From contig NZ_QENQ01000001.1 of assembly GCF_003096275.1 (NCBI RefSeq), positions 398,034-462,033 on the forward strand: 64,000 bases of DNA. The letters run 5' to 3'. Below, piece after piece: positions 55,312 to 63,924 of the stretch. The translations under genes were made by a program, and so were the position numbers. This DNA comes from Sphingomonas pokkalii (GTDB taxonomy: Bacteria; Pseudomonadota; Alphaproteobacteria; Sphingomonadales; Sphingomonadaceae). The notes beneath the pieces are model-generated. The model searched no databases. It was not told where the DNA came from and saw only the letters and a program-made list of their open reading frames with translations. Position 1 is the stretch's first letter. Each line of letters opens with the position of its first letter.

Positions 55312-56090
55312 AAATCGAACTCCGTCACGATCGGCACATGGTCCGAGGGCTTGAGCCATGAACGGCACGGTTCGCATACCTTGTGCGCCACCGCCTTTTC
55401 CGCAACTTCGGGGCTGGCCCACATATGGTCGAGCCGCCGCCCGCGATCGGAGGCGGCCCAATCCTTCGCGCGGTAGCTCCACCAGGTGTAGCAGCGCGCC
55501 GGCGCCGGGATGAACTTGCGGCCGAGATCCACCCAGCCATGCGCCGCCTGCAGCCGCCCCAGCGCCTCGACTTCGATCGGCGTGTGGCTGACGACGTCGA
55601 GCAGCTGCTTGTGGCTCCACACATCCGATTCGAGCGGGGCGATGTTGAAATCGCCGGTCAGGATCGTCGGCACGTCGAGCTTTTCGGACCATTCGGTCAT
55701 CCGCGCCACGAAATCGAGCTTCTGGCCGAACTTGGGGTTCACCGCGCGGTCGGGCACGTCGCCGCCGGCGGGCACATAGACATTCTCAAGCCGCACACCG
55801 CCCGGCAGCCGCACGCCCACATGCCGCGCCTCCTGATTCGCCTGCCAGTCGAGCCGATCATCCTCGGCAATGGGGACGCGCGAAACGATCGCCACGCCGT
55901 GGTGCATCCGCTGGCCGTGCTTGATGATGTGGGTATAGCCCAGCGCGTGGAATGGCGACTCGGGGAAATCGCCGTCGATCACCTTGGTTTCCTGCAGGCA
56001 CAGGATATCGGGCATCTCCTCGCGCAGGAACTGCTCGAGGATGGCGATGCGAAAGCGGACGGAGTTGATGTTCCAGGAGGCGATCTTCAC
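55308..56090 (-). CDS. xth: Exodeoxyribonuclease III
   Basis: AP endonuclease and 3'-exonuclease of base-excision repair. Catalytic motifs: IASWNINSVR (N7-type), ILCLQETKVIDGD (metal glutamate), LTGDFNIAPLESD and SDHVPIVTEF (catalytic histidine). Start GTG at 56090 gives MKIASWNINSVR; the frame is open to 56264 but that part overlaps the terminator. 260 residues. Coupled to ribA. Confidence 0.93.
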   Translation of the reverse strand: MKIASWNINSVRFRIAILEQFLREEMPDILCLQETKVIDGDFPESPFHALGYTHIIKHGQRMHHGVAIVSRVPIAEDDRLDWQANQEARHVGVRLPGGVRLENVYVPAGGDVPDRAVNPKFGQKLDFVARMTEWSEKLDVPTILTGDFNIAPLESDVWSHKQLLDVVSHTPIEVEALGRLQAAHGWVDLGRKFIPAPARCYTWWSYRAKDWAASDRGRRLDHMWASPEVAEKAVAHKVCEPCRSWLKPSDHVPIVTEFDF

Positions 56091-56149
56091 GCGCGCCGAT
56101 GTAGCAAGTCCGCGCCGAAGTGCCAGTATCTCGTCGGGAACTCGCCGCC

Positions 56150-56178
56150 CAAAAAGGAAAGGCCCCCGCTCCGGGGGC
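56150..56178 (-). terminator. Intrinsic terminator between lolA and xth
   Basis: On the minus strand GCCCCCG-GAG-CGGGGGC is followed by CTTTCCTTTTT, a GC-rich stem and U-rich tail, 155 bases past the lolA stop and 60 bases before xth. It should separate ftsK-lolA from xth-ribA. Confidence 0.75.
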
Positions 56179-56332
56179 AATGGAGCGAGGGCCGACCTAG
56201 CGTTCGTCACGCAGGGGGAGGGGGCATAAAGCCGGGCAACAGGGGGAAAAATCCCGGACAGCAACCCCTTCCGCCTTGCCTTGATAGACGTGCAAACCTG
56301 TCGCTTGGATGAACGATTGCACTATACGGAAA

Positions 56333-56941
56333 TTAATGCGTGCGAACCTGAATCCGCGGGTCGCTCCAGCGGAAAGCGGAATCGGCCACTGGGCCGTTGA
56401 AGCGCTGGTTGCTCAGCCGGATCGTGGTGCGGTTGTTCTGCGCGTCCAACGCCACCCAGCCTTGCAGCTTCAGCCCCGCGGGGGCGGCGCTGTCCTTCTG
56501 GAACACCAGGGTGATGCGGCCATATTCGGGGTGCTTTGAATCATGCACCTCCACCGAAACCACGCGCGGATCGGCGGTGGGTTTCACCTTCGCATAGCTG
56601 CTGATATCCTGGCCGGGATCAAGCAGCACCCGTAGCGGCGAGTTGCCGGTCGGCCAGCGCTGCACCTGGCGCACCTGATAGTCGATGAAATACAGGCTCT
56701 TGCCATCGGCGACGATCAGCTGCGGCACGCCCTTTTCATATTGGAAGCGGATCTTGCCGGGCTGCTTCAGCGTCAGCACGCCGCTCAGGACACGGCCGTT
56801 CCGGTCTTCCTGCGTGAAATCGGCGGTCATCGTGGAGATGCCTTTCAGATGCCGCTGCACCTGCGCAAGCTCCGGGGCGGGCGCCGCCGAAACGAGCAGC
56901 GGCGCGGCAAGAATCGAAAGGGCCAGGGGGCGCGAAAACAC
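56333..56941 (-). CDS. lolA: Outer-membrane lipoprotein carrier LolA
   Basis: Periplasmic chaperone that ferries lipoproteins to the outer membrane. Signal peptide to about residue 19 (ending LLVSAAP). The half-barrel has MTADFTQEDRNGRVLSGVLT, then KQPGKIRFQYEKG and a C-terminal ADSAFRWSDPRIQ. 202 residues, family-sized. It follows ftsK by 87 bases on the same strand. Confidence 0.88.
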   Translation of the reverse strand: MFSRPLALSILAAPLLVSAAPAPELAQVQRHLKGISTMTADFTQEDRNGRVLSGVLTLKQPGKIRFQYEKGVPQLIVADGKSLYFIDYQVRQVQRWPTGNSPLRVLLDPGQDISSYAKVKPTADPRVVSVEVHDSKHPEYGRITLVFQKDSAAPAGLKLQGWVALDAQNNRTTIRLSNQRFNGPVADSAFRWSDPRIQVRTH

Positions 56942-57028
56942 GAGGTTCTTCTCCGTATTGCTGGTCGCCCGGATAGCGGGCGGGGCTTGAACGGGCTGTG
57001 AACCCGTTACTGCCCCGATTCGATCCTC

Positions 57029-59389
57029 TTAGAGCTGCCGCCCCTCGGTATCCATCAGCACTTCACGACGGCCGACATGGTCCGGCCGCGATACCAGCCC
57101 CTCGCGTTCCATCCGCTCGATCAGCCGTGCGGCGGAGTTATAGCCCACCCGCAGCTGGCGTTGCAGCCACGAGGTCGAGGCCTTCTGGCTTTCCGCAACC
57201 AGCTGCACTGCGCGGCGATAGGATTGCTCCTCGGGGCTGTCCTCGCCGTCGGGCTCGCCTTCCAGCTTGAAGCCACCATCCTCGGGCTCCTCGGTTACCG
57301 CGGAGATATAATCCGGCGCCCCCTGCGAACGCCAGAAATCGGTGATCGCCTGCACCTCGTCGTCACTGACGAAGGGGCCGTGCACGCGGGTGATGCCCTT
57401 GCCGCCGGACATGTAGAGCATGTCGCCCTTGCCCAGCAGCTGCTCGGCGCCCTGTTCGCCCAGGATGGTGCGCGAATCGATCTTCGAGGTGACGTGGAAG
57501 CTGATCCGGGTCGGCAGGTTGGCCTTGATGACGCCGGTGATGACGTCGACCGAGGGGCGCTGCGTCGCCATGATCAGGTGGATGCCCGCCGCGCGTGCCT
57601 TCTGCGCCAGGCGCTGGATCAGGAATTCGACTTCCTTGCCCGCGGTCATCATCAGGTCGGCCAGCTCATCGACGATGACGACGATCAGCGGCAGCACCTG
57701 CAGGTCGAGTTCTTCCTCCTCGTAGATCGGCTTGCCGGTATCCGAATCATAGCCGACCTGCACCTTGCGGCCGAGCGTCTGCCCCTTGGCCTTGGCGGTG
57801 CGGACCTTGTCGTTGAAGCTCGCCAGGCTGCGGACGTTGACCGATGCCATCATCCGGTAGCGGTCCTCCATCTGCTCCACGGCCCATTTCAGCGCGCGCA
57901 CCGCCTTGGCCGGCTCGGTCACCACATCGGCGAGCAAATGGGGGATGTCCTTGTACATGCTGAGTTCCAGCATCTTCGGATCGATCATGATCAGCCGGCA
58001 CTGCTCGGGCGTCAGCCGATAGAGCAGCGACAGGATCATGCAGTTGAGCCCCACGGACTTGCCCGAGCCGGTGGTGCCGGCGACGAGCAGGTGCGGCATC
58101 GGCGCAAGGTCGGCGATCACCGGTTCGCCGGCGATGTTCTTGCCGAGCACCACCGGCAGGGTCGCGCCCTGTTCCTCGAACTGCTGGCTGCCGATCAGCT
58201 CGTGCAGGTTGACGCCTTCGCGCACCGCATTGGGCAGCTCGATGCCGATCACGGTGCGGCCAGGAATCGTCGCGACGCGGGCAGAGATCGCGCTCATGTT
58301 GCGGGCGATGTCGTCGGCCAGCTGGATCACGCGGCTGGCCTTGATGCCGCTCGCCGGTTCCAGCTCGTACATGGTGACGACCGGGCCGGGGCGCACCTCG
58401 ACGATTTCGCCCTTCACATGGAAGTCTTCGAGCACGCTCTCCAGCAGCCGGGCGTTGCGCTCCAGCGCAGCCTTGTCGATCGTCGCATTGGTGTTTGCCG
58501 GCGGTGGCGCCAGCAGGTCGAGCGGCGGCAGCTGATAGCTGTCCTTGAAGTCCAGCGCGGCCTGTACCGGCGGCTTGGCACGGGCGGGGGAGGTGGCGAT
58601 GGTGCGCTCGGCGATCACCGGGCCTGGGCGATTGTCCGGCACGACCTGCCGGCGGGGCTCGGTGGCGAGCGGCGCGGCGCGTTCGAACGGCAGGTCGTCC
58701 TCGTGCGGTTGCGGGTCGGCGATGCGGAAGCGGGGGGCGTCGGCGGCGACGATCCGCTCTTCGCCCGTGCTGCGGGTAAGGCGCGGCATTCGGAACAGGC
58801 GCGTAGGCGCGGTGAACTCCAGCCGCATCCACCAGAACCACAGGCCGCCGAGCAGCAGGATCAGGCCCAGCCCGCGCCCGGCCCAGAAGGAAACCGCCGG
58901 ATCGCCCGCCAGTCCGATCACCCAGTCGACGCCGCCGGCTACCGCGAGCCCGGCCAGTCCGCCAAGTCCGGCCGGTAGCCGCCATTCGATCGGCAGCGAC
59001 CAGTCGATATGCAGCAGCGTAAGCCCGATCGCGGCCACGAGCGTGCCCACCGCTGCGCCTACGATCATCCGGCGCGGGCGCTCGTTCGGGCGGCCGGTCA
59101 TCCAGCGATGGGCGGTGATCAGCCCAACTGGCGCCAGCATCAGGATCGGCAATCCGAGCAGCGAATAGAGAATGTCCGAGGTCCAGGCACCGATCGGCCC
59201 CAGCCAGTTGCGCACCGGTCCGCCGGACGCGGTATTGAGCGCTGGATCCTGCGAATGAAAGCTCACCAGCGCCAGCACCAGCGCCACCGTCACCACGAAA
59301 AGGGCGATGCCAGCCAACACGGCCCCGCTACGGCGAACCCCCGCTTTCATCGTATCGCGCCAATGCGGCGTCTGTGCGCGGGTGGCCAT
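57029..59389 (-). CDS. ftsK: DNA translocase FtsK
   Basis: Septal DNA pump that clears and resolves chromosome termini at division. Four to five transmembrane segments occupy residues 20-190, then a short linker, then the RecA-like motor with Walker A LLVAGTTGSGKSVGLNC, Walker B VIVDELADLMM and MATQRPSVDVITG, and the winged-helix gamma domain (YNSAARLIERMEREGLVS). 786 residues, with a shorter linker than E. coli FtsK. ATG at 59389 has GGAG eight bases upstream; a longer frame to 60043 is antisense shadow of the hydroxylase gene. Confidence 0.96.
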   Translation of the reverse strand: MATRAQTPHWRDTMKAGVRRSGAVLAGIALFVVTVALVLALVSFHSQDPALNTASGGPVRNWLGPIGAWTSDILYSLLGLPILMLAPVGLITAHRWMTGRPNERPRRMIVGAAVGTLVAAIGLTLLHIDWSLPIEWRLPAGLGGLAGLAVAGGVDWVIGLAGDPAVSFWAGRGLGLILLLGGLWFWWMRLEFTAPTRLFRMPRLTRSTGEERIVAADAPRFRIADPQPHEDDLPFERAAPLATEPRRQVVPDNRPGPVIAERTIATSPARAKPPVQAALDFKDSYQLPPLDLLAPPPANTNATIDKAALERNARLLESVLEDFHVKGEIVEVRPGPVVTMYELEPASGIKASRVIQLADDIARNMSAISARVATIPGRTVIGIELPNAVREGVNLHELIGSQQFEEQGATLPVVLGKNIAGEPVIADLAPMPHLLVAGTTGSGKSVGLNCMILSLLYRLTPEQCRLIMIDPKMLELSMYKDIPHLLADVVTEPAKAVRALKWAVEQMEDRYRMMASVNVRSLASFNDKVRTAKAKGQTLGRKVQVGYDSDTGKPIYEEEELDLQVLPLIVVIVDELADLMMTAGKEVEFLIQRLAQKARAAGIHLIMATQRPSVDVITGVIKANLPTRISFHVTSKIDSRTILGEQGAEQLLGKGDMLYMSGGKGITRVHGPFVSDDEVQAITDFWRSQGAPDYISAVTEEPEDGGFKLEGEPDGEDSPEEQSYRRAVQLVAESQKASTSWLQRQLRVGYNSAARLIERMEREGLVSRPDHVGRREVLMDTEGRQL

Positions 59390-59522
59390 CACCCATTCTC
59401 CGGAACTGCAAGGAAAGTCGAAGGATTGCATCGCCCTTGGCGACTCCGCCGTCAAGCGGGAGCGGGCCGCCTGCACTTGTTGACGGCTGGCAGGCGGCCG
59501 CGAACCTGCTAGGGCGGTTTCC

Positions 59523-60740
59523 ATGGACCAGGCGGACATTCTCATCCTCGGCGGCGGGCTGGTCGGCAGCGCGCTGGCGGTTGCGCTCGACGCGCATGGC
59601 ATCAGCGCGATCGTGATCGATCCGGCGGACCCCGAAACCATCCTCGGCGCGAGTTTCGACGGCCGCGCCTCGGCGATCGCGAGCGCGCCGATGCGGATGT
59701 TCGAGGCGATCGGCGTCGCCGGGCGGCTGGCGGGGAAGGGGTGCCCGATCGAGGGCATCCGCGTCTCCGACGGGCTGGCGCCGGGCAAGCTCGATTTCGC
59801 GCCGGACGCCGATGACGGTGCGCTCGGCCATATGTTCGAGAATCGCGTGCTGCGCACCGCGCTGTTCGAGGCGGCGCAGGCGGCGCCGCTGGCGGACGTG
59901 CGGATGCAGACGCGCGCGGTATCGGTGGAGCGCGGGCCGCACGGCGTGGTGGCGACGCTCGATTCGGGTGCGACGGTGCGCGCGCAGCTGCTGATTGCAG
60001 CGGAGGGGCGCAACTCGCCGACCCGCGATTCGGCGGGCTTCAAGGTCGCGCGCTGGACCTATGACCATGCCGCGATGATCGCGACGCTCAATCACGAGCG
60101 TTCCCACGAGAATATCGCCTACGAGATCTTCTACCCGCAGGGCCCGTTTGCGATCCTGCCGCTGCTCGATGACGAGAACGGCCATCGCTCGGCGGTGGTG
60201 TGGACGGTGAAGGGCAGCGACGCGGCGGCGATGCACAAGATTTCCGATCGCGCCTATCTGGCCGAGGCCGAGAAGAAGATGGGTGGTTTTCTGGGCAAGC
60301 TGGGGCCGCTGTCGTCGCGCTCCTCCTATCCGCTCGGCTTCCACCATGCCGCCTGGATCACCGCCGAGCGGCTGGCGCTGGTCGGCGACGCGGCGCACGG
60401 CATCCATCCGATCGCGGGGCAGGGCGTCAATGTCGGCTTCCGCGACGTGGCGACTTTGGTCGAGGTGCTGGTCGACGGCAAGCGCCTGGGGCTCGACATG
60501 GGCGATCCCGAGCTGCTCGCCCGCTACCAGCGCTGGCGCGGGCTCGACACCTTCATGGTGGCGCTGGCGACCGACGGGCTCACCCGGCTGTTCGGCATCC
60601 CCGGCGCGCTGCCCCATGCGGCGCGGCGCTTTGGCCTGTCGGCGGTGGACCGGATCCCGCCGCTCAAGTCCTGGTTCATGGGCGAGGCGCGCGGCGAGAG
60701 CGGCGACGTACCCAAGCTGCTCCAGGGGATTACGGCGTAG
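59523..60740 (+). CDS. UbiH/UbiF/Coq6-type FAD monooxygenase
   Basis: Flavin hydroxylase of the ubiquinone-synthesis family. FAD motifs: ILGGGLVGSALAVAL (GxGxxG), then LVGDAAHGIHPIAGQGVNVG (the GD motif), and the DG-type motif LLIAAEGRNSPTR in the middle. 405 residues. Which ring position it hydroxylates cannot be decided, since alphaproteobacteria distribute UbiH, UbiL and UbiM roles variously. Divergent from ftsK. Confidence 0.9.
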   Translation: MDQADILILGGGLVGSALAVALDAHGISAIVIDPADPETILGASFDGRASAIASAPMRMFEAIGVAGRLAGKGCPIEGIRVSDGLAPGKLDFAPDADDGALGHMFENRVLRTALFEAAQAAPLADVRMQTRAVSVERGPHGVVATLDSGATVRAQLLIAAEGRNSPTRDSAGFKVARWTYDHAAMIATLNHERSHENIAYEIFYPQGPFAILPLLDDENGHRSAVVWTVKGSDAAAMHKISDRAYLAEAEKKMGGFLGKLGPLSSRSSYPLGFHHAAWITAERLALVGDAAHGIHPIAGQGVNVGFRDVATLVEVLVDGKRLGLDMGDPELLARYQRWRGLDTFMVALATDGLTRLFGIPGALPHAARRFGLSAVDRIPPLKSWFMGEARGESGDVPKLLQGITA

Positions 60741-60941
60741 CGCCACCCGCCGCGGCGAGGATGGTGCGGGCGGCGGCGAGATCCTCGTCGTCGACCATCA
60801 CCCGTACCGGGATCAGCAGATAGCTGCCGTCGGCGATGCTGGCGCCTGCGTCGAACACGAAGCTGGGGATTTCCTCATCCGCCGGCCCTGGACGATGAAG
60901 GCTTCCTGCCGGTTGAACCGGCCGAGTTCGACGAGCGCCAT
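60730..60941 (-). pseudogene. DUF2007 family gene, broken by frameshift
   Basis: ATG at 60941, with a strong GGAGG five bases upstream, opens MALVELGRFNRQEAFIVQG. At about 60880-60888 the family continues in another frame as ADEEIPSFVFDAGASIADGS (20 residues) and IPVRVMVDDEDLAAARTIL. The join is explained by loss of four bases near CGGCGGATG, compared with the expected GRLADEE. The intact protein would be about 71 residues, of the DUF2007 (putative signal-transducing) family. Either a recent mutation or a sequencing error. Confidence 0.75.
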
Positions 60942-60991
60942 GCCGGCCTCCGATGATTGACGCGCATGGGGCATGCGCATAGCTTATCCGC

Positions 60992-61237
60992 ATGAAGCAC
61001 GATCCGATCGCGTCCGGCAAGCGCAAGGCGGTGAACTTGTCGCTCGACACGGGCGTGGTCGCGGCTGCGCGCGAGGTGGGGCTGAATCTCTCCCAGGTTT
61101 GCGAAGCCGCGATCCGCGCCGCCGCCAAGGCGGAGCGCGACCGGCGTTGGCAGGAAGAGAATCGCGAATGGGCGGAAGCCCATAATCGCTGGGTCGAAGA
61201 GAACGGATTGCCGCTCGAGCGCTACCGCCTGTTCTGA
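60992..61237 (+). CDS. ccdA: CcdA family antitoxin
   Basis: Antitoxin of a type II pair. The N-terminal ribbon-helix-helix (KRKAVNLSLDTGVVAAAREVG) should bind its own promoter, and the C-terminal half, rich in W, E and R (RWQEENREWAEAHNRWVEEN is 20 residues), should wrap the toxin; it ends LPLERYRLF. 81 residues. Its TGA shares a base with the ccdB ATG (TGATG). Confidence 0.92.
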   Translation: MKHDPIASGKRKAVNLSLDTGVVAAAREVGLNLSQVCEAAIRAAAKAERDRRWQEENREWAEAHNRWVEENGLPLERYRLF

Positions 61238-61533
61238 TGGCGCAGTTTGACGTGCATCGGCTGGCGGGCGGCGGCCTGGTGATCGACTGCCAGGCCGAGG
61301 ATCTCGCAACGATCGGCACGCGCTTCGTCATCCCGCTTGCAAAGCCCGGCGAAAGCGCCCCGACGACGCCGCGTTTGCATCCGCACTTCGACGTGAACGG
61401 CGAGACCTTGGTCCTGATGACGGAATTCGCCGCCGCGATACGCACCGCCGAGCTGCGCGAGCGGGTGGGATCGCTTGCCGAGGAGCGCTTCCGCATCCTC
61501 GGCGCGATCGACGTGCTCACCGGCAGCGGCTGA
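61237..61533 (+). CDS. ccdB: CcdB family toxin
   Basis: Toxin that poisons DNA gyrase in the F-plasmid prototype. MAQFDVHRLAGGGLVIDCQ and RFVIPLAKPGES are typical, with LTGSG at the C-terminus in place of the F-plasmid W-G-I end, so gyrase poisoning needs testing. 98 residues. Translationally coupled to ccdA. No mobile-element sequences flank the pair. Confidence 0.9.
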   Translation: MAQFDVHRLAGGGLVIDCQAEDLATIGTRFVIPLAKPGESAPTTPRLHPHFDVNGETLVLMTEFAAAIRTAELRERVGSLAEERFRILGAIDVLTGSG

Positions 61534-62961
61534 TCAGGCTGCCGTCCCGCCAACCGTCAGCCCCTCCACCAGCAGCGTCGGCTGGCCGACGCCGGCGGGG
61601 ATCGACTGGCCGCCCTTGCCGCACATGCCGATGCCTTCGTCGAGCGCGAAGTCGTTGCCGATGCCGGTCACGCGGTGGAGCACGGTCGGCCCGTCGCCGA
61701 TCAGCGTCGCGCCCTTGATCGGGGCGCCCAGCTTGCCGTTATCGATGAGGTACGCCTCGGTGCACGAGAAGACGAACTTGCCCGAGACGATGTCGACCTG
61801 GCCGCCGCCGAAGCTCTTGGCGTAGATGCCCTTCTTCACGCGCGAGAGCAGTTCGGCGGGATCGTCCTTGCCGCCTTTCATGAAGGTGTTGGTCATCCGC
61901 GGCATCGGCGCGTGCTGGAAGGATTCGCGGCGGCCGTTGCCGGTCGGCTCGACGCCCATCAGACGGGCGTTCAAGCGGTCCTGCATATAGCCCTTGAGGA
62001 TGCCGTCCTCGATCAGCACCGTCTCGCGCGTCGGCGTGCCCTCGTCGTCGATCGAGAGCGAGCCGCGGCGATCATGGATCGAGCCGTCGTCGACCACGGT
62101 CACGCCGGGCGCCGCGACGCGCTCGCCGATGCGGCCCGAAAAGGCGCTGGTGCCCTTGCGGTTGAAGTCGCCCTCGAGACCATGGCCCACCGCCTCGTGG
62201 AGCAGCACGCCGGGCCAGCCGGGGCCGCACAGCACGGTCATGTCGCCTGCAGGCGCGGCCACCGCATCGAGATTGACCAGCGCCTGTGCCAGCGCCTCGT
62301 CGATCGCGCGGTTCCAGGTTTCGGGCTGGAACAGCCGGTCATAGACGACGCGCCCGCCGGTGCCGAAGCTGCCGGTCTCGCGGCGGCCATTCTGCTCGAC
62401 GACCACCGAGACGTTGAGCCGCACCAGCGGCCGGACATCGGTGGCGACGAAGCCGTCGGCGCGCACCACCTCGACCACGCTCCACTGGCCGGTGAGGCTG
62501 ACGGAGACCTGCTTGACGCGGGGATCGCGCGCGCGGGCGGCGGCGTCGATCGTCTGGCACAGGTTCACCTTGTCGGCGAAGGGGACCAGGTCGAGCGGAT
62601 CGGCATCGGTGTAGAGATGGCGGTTGTTGCCCTGGGGCGGCGGGGCCTTGCCCTGCCTGGCCGGATCGATCAGCGCCATCGTCTCGGCGGCGCGGCGGAT
62701 CGCGGCGGCGCTGATCTCGTTGGCGTGGGCGAACGCCGTCGTCTCGCCCGAGACCGCGCGCAGGCCGAAGCCCGACTGCGTGTCGTACGCCGCGGTCTTC
62801 AGCCGGCCGTCGTCGAAGCCGAACGCCTCGGACTTGCGATATTGCAGATAGAGCTCGCCATCCTCGGCCTGGCCCAGCGCATCGGCGGTCAGGCGAACGG
62901 CAGCGTCGGGATCAAGCCCGTCGCGATAGAGGAAGGCGCGGGGATCGGTGGGAATGCTCAT
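61534..62961 (-). CDS. tldD: Metalloprotease TldD
   Basis: Zinc protease that acts with TldE/PmbA on antitoxins and modified peptides. The zinc motif is HEAVGHGLEGD (HExxxH), with the distal cysteine/histidine region SGKFVFSCTEAYLIDNGK at the C-terminus. 475 residues. Placement next to ccdAB is interesting because TldD/TldE degrade CcdA in E. coli. The stop abuts the ccdB stop with no gap. Confidence 0.95.
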   Translation of the reverse strand: MSIPTDPRAFLYRDGLDPDAAVRLTADALGQAEDGELYLQYRKSEAFGFDDGRLKTAAYDTQSGFGLRAVSGETTAFAHANEISAAAIRRAAETMALIDPARQGKAPPPQGNNRHLYTDADPLDLVPFADKVNLCQTIDAAARARDPRVKQVSVSLTGQWSVVEVVRADGFVATDVRPLVRLNVSVVVEQNGRRETGSFGTGGRVVYDRLFQPETWNRAIDEALAQALVNLDAVAAPAGDMTVLCGPGWPGVLLHEAVGHGLEGDFNRKGTSAFSGRIGERVAAPGVTVVDDGSIHDRRGSLSIDDEGTPTRETVLIEDGILKGYMQDRLNARLMGVEPTGNGRRESFQHAPMPRMTNTFMKGGKDDPAELLSRVKKGIYAKSFGGGQVDIVSGKFVFSCTEAYLIDNGKLGAPIKGATLIGDGPTVLHRVTGIGNDFALDEGIGMCGKGGQSIPAGVGQPTLLVEGLTVGGTAA

Positions 62962-63056
62962 CTTACCGATATAGGAGGCGCGATCAAAGAGTCACGCATC
63001 AGCGCGACGATCAGCGGCCGTCGGCCCGTTCATGGATTTTGAGCGGTACGCCTGCA

Positions 63057-63079
63057 GGAGTTGGGCCCATTCCAACTCC
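63057..63079. other. Hairpin between tldD and the hypothetical gene
   Basis: GGAGTTGG / CCAACTCC, eight base pairs with a seven-base loop, in the gap 62962-63154 between tldD and the leftward hypothetical gene. No T run. Possibly a weak terminator for the hypothetical gene. Confidence 0.35.
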
Positions 63080-63154
63080 AAGTACAAGCAAACCGTCGCC
63101 TAACACGGCTGCGCTGGCTTGGGTTCGTGGTGGGAATCAAGAACGATGAGTCGG

Positions 63155-63586
63155 CTAGAACGCTCTTTTGTCGTTCGCTTCTAGCTTTGTGCAAACTCCA
63201 CGAAAGCCACCGCTTGTCGTCAACTCACCTGTGCGTCGGTCGATTCGAAACCGCGATGCCGTAAGTAGATCAACCTGCACCATGCCCGAAATCTCACCAT
63301 CAGTGACCACAAGCTTCTTTACCGGCAGCCAGCCGTTGGTCCCCTTTCGCTCGACGAAGCCAAGAGGTGGCCGGGCGAAAGCCTTATCGCCTTCAATGCG
63401 GAATTCCGTGACGCCGCGAGAATCGACGGCAGTGCGCTCCACAGACGCAGTTGCTGCAGTCCCCGCAGGACCAGTAACAACTGCGGAGCCCTGCTTGGTA
63501 GGTGCCAGGACAGTTGTCGAGCCCGGGCACCGAAGTTCGATGACGTCAGGCGACTGCACAAACATAGCGAAAAGCCAAAGCGTCAT
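63155..63586 (-). CDS. Hypothetical protein, lower-GC gene
   Basis: No known family. A protein of about 143 residues from ATG at 63586 (AAGGGG upstream). The start may be a weak signal segment (MTLWLFAMFVQSPDVIELRC), followed by FRIEGDKAFARPPLGFVE, GEISGMVQVDLLTASRFRIDR and GELTTSGGFRGVCTKLE. The two cysteines (in ELRCPG and RGVCTK) could form a disulfide if exported. Its base composition is visibly less GC-rich than its neighbours. Similar short proteins of unknown function occur in sphingomonads. Confidence 0.65.
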   Translation of the reverse strand: MTLWLFAMFVQSPDVIELRCPGSTTVLAPTKQGSAVVTGPAGTAATASVERTAVDSRGVTEFRIEGDKAFARPPLGFVERKGTNGWLPVKKLVVTDGEISGMVQVDLLTASRFRIDRRTGELTTSGGFRGVCTKLEANDKRAF

Positions 63587-63693
63587 TGAACGGCCCCTTC
63601 CACTTGCCGGTACATTGATATGCCCGAGAAAGTGGAATGCCAAGAAAGTAAAGGCCTCGGTTAGTCCATGCGAAACCGGGCTGCGCTTTTAGC

Positions 63694-63924
63694 TCAGATG
63701 CTGGCGCCTGCCGGGTGATCGGGCAGCTGGCTCTGGTCGGCGCCGTCGGCGGGGCCGCCGATCAGCACGAAGCGGCGATCGCAATAGCCGCAATCGACAT
63801 AGCCGGATTCGTCGATCTGCAGGAATACGCGCGGGTGGCCGAGCGCGGCGGGCAGGCCGGGGCCGGTGCCGTCGCAGGCGACGCGGGACTGGGCGGTGCG
63901 GAGGACTTCGGGCGGGGCGATCAT
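63694..63924 (-). CDS. Zinc-finger domain protein (NDUFS6-like)
   Basis: Small protein of 76 residues whose core RVACDGTGPGL ... HPRVFLQIDESGYVDCGYCDRRFVL matches the zinc-finger family (PF10276-type) related to the NDUFS6 subunit of complex I: a cysteine, a histidine and a C-x2-C pair form the site. It may serve as an accessory factor of NADH dehydrogenase or as a free zinc protein. ATG at 63924 is used; the longer frame to 63993 has an unconvincing basic leader. Confidence 0.8.
   Translation of the reverse strand: MIAPPEVLRTAQSRVACDGTGPGLPAALGHPRVFLQIDESGYVDCGYCDRRFVLIGGPADGADQSQLPDHPAGASI

Noticed and set aside
63061..63264. 67-residue frame on the plus strand downstream of tldD
   Set aside because: No ribosome site or family, and it overlaps a hairpin and the end of the better-supported hypothetical gene on the other strand.
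63685..63730. TTTTAGCTCAGATGCTGG, resembling a tRNA D-arm
   Set aside because: No acceptor stem, anticodon or T-arm can be folded around it; it is the reverse complement of the zinc-finger gene's last codons.
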